This document shows, one piece after another, positions 63,762 through 64,000 of a stretch of DNA of 64,000 nt. Both the position numbers and the translations under genes were made by a program. Every line of letters starts with the position of its first letter. Within the stretch, counting starts at the first letter, position 1. The stretch is from Bacillus massilinigeriensis (GTDB lineage: Bacteria > Bacillota > Bacilli > Bacillales > Cytobacillaceae), in contig NZ_LT630337.1 in the NCBI RefSeq assembly GCF_900117315.1, positions 1,146,409 to 1,210,408 of the forward strand. The letters run 5' to 3'. Under the pieces are notes generated by a model. The model ran no database searches. It worked only from the letters and a program-made list of their open reading frames with translations, and was not told the origin of the DNA.

Positions 63762-64000
63762 TTATTTTACCGAACCCTCCGTAATACTTGAAATAAATAA
63801 TCGGTTAAATAATAAGAAAATAACTAATAATGGTACAGTTGCCCAAAATACACCTGACAAAATCATACCGAAGTCAACATTTTGGGTATTACTTAATTGT
63901 GCCAAGGCTACTTGAATTGTATACATTTCTGGATCCCTTAAGACTGTAAACTGCCATAGGAATTCTCCCCATACTGCTGTAAAGACGATAATCCCCAATG
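63762..64000 (-). CDS. Carbohydrate ABC transporter permease (MalG-type), 3' part only
   Basis: Only the C-terminal 79 residues lie in the window; the gene continues past the right edge. It shows the end of the EAA-region helix (VWGEFLWQFTVLRD), the extracytoplasmic loop (MYTIQVALAQLSNTQNVDFG), the last helix (ATVPLLVIFLLFNRLFISSI) and the typical tail TEGSVK. It would import the sugar handled by the GH1 and ROK enzymes. Confidence 0.85.
   Translation of the reverse strand, partial: LGIIVFTAVWGEFLWQFTVLRDPEMYTIQVALAQLSNTQNVDFGMILSGVFWATVPLLVIFLLFNRLFISSITEGSVK

Overview
The window comes from a low-GC, Gram-positive, spore-forming Bacillaceae chromosome. The signs are a CotA-type spore-coat multicopper oxidase, a YneK/DUF2621 protein next to a tRNA gene, a yybA-paiA pair, a BceRS-BceAB-type peptide-sensing module, AGGAGG-type ribosome binding sites with frequent GTG/TTG starts, and short convergent transcription units ended by hairpins. 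A complete tRNA-Sec (UCA) gene means the host probably uses selenocysteine. The genus is not proven; Neobacillus/Bacillus sensu lato is an inference.

Layout. (1) 0-13.6 kb is an accessory zone. It holds an SF1 helicase-endonuclease that has lost its N-terminal ATP-binding half, a PC4/YdbC protein, a complete type III restriction-modification pair (mod-res) with an IS110-family element inserted just upstream of mod, two damaged copies of one zinc-ribbon gene carried on a 250-bp duplication, a SWIM zinc-finger protein, and a UPF0175/DUF3368 toxin-antitoxin pair. (2) 14-41.7 kb looks like ordinary chromosome: paiA-yybA, PadR-DUF1129, a leucine-carboxyl-type methyltransferase behind a leader terminator, MerR, GNAT, CotA, a Bce-type two-component system plus ABC transporter, two old-yellow-enzyme family reductases, RpiR-DeoC, a SASA-type esterase and small unknown genes. 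This stretch carries about 13 copies of a 26-32 bp palindromic repeat with a GGGGACGGTTCT core, several touching stop codons. No copy is seen in the accessory zones. (3) About 42.5-56.8 kb is a genomic island ending at the 3' end of tRNA-Sec. It has a tyrosine integrase beside the tRNA, a frameshifted excisionase-like gene, remnants of a DUF262 gene, a serine recombinase and a DUF1643 gene, and four leftward cargo genes: two small unknown proteins, a RecD-like helicase with a C-terminal nuclease-like domain, and a 1589-aa fusion of a sacsin/Hsp90-type ATPase to an SF1 helicase. (4) 57-64 kb is chromosome again: yneK, a macrolide-type glycosyltransferase, an XRE/membrane-protein pair, and a beta-glucoside locus (LacI regulator, ROK kinase, GH1 6-phospho-beta-glucosidase, start of a sugar ABC permease).

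The best candidate for an undescribed system is the cargo at 43.0-53.4 kb. It pairs an Hsp90/sacsin ATPase-helicase with a RecD-like helicase-nuclease and two unrecognised small proteins, in a selC-type island position. An antiphage role is an inference from domain content and context. Several regulatory sites are clear in the sequence: a perfect Rex-type operator before the 654-aa reductase, a BceR-type box before bceAB, three matching RpiR-linked operators around deoC, paired YybA boxes, a MerR-type 19-bp spacer promoter, and an attenuator-like leader before the methyltransferase.
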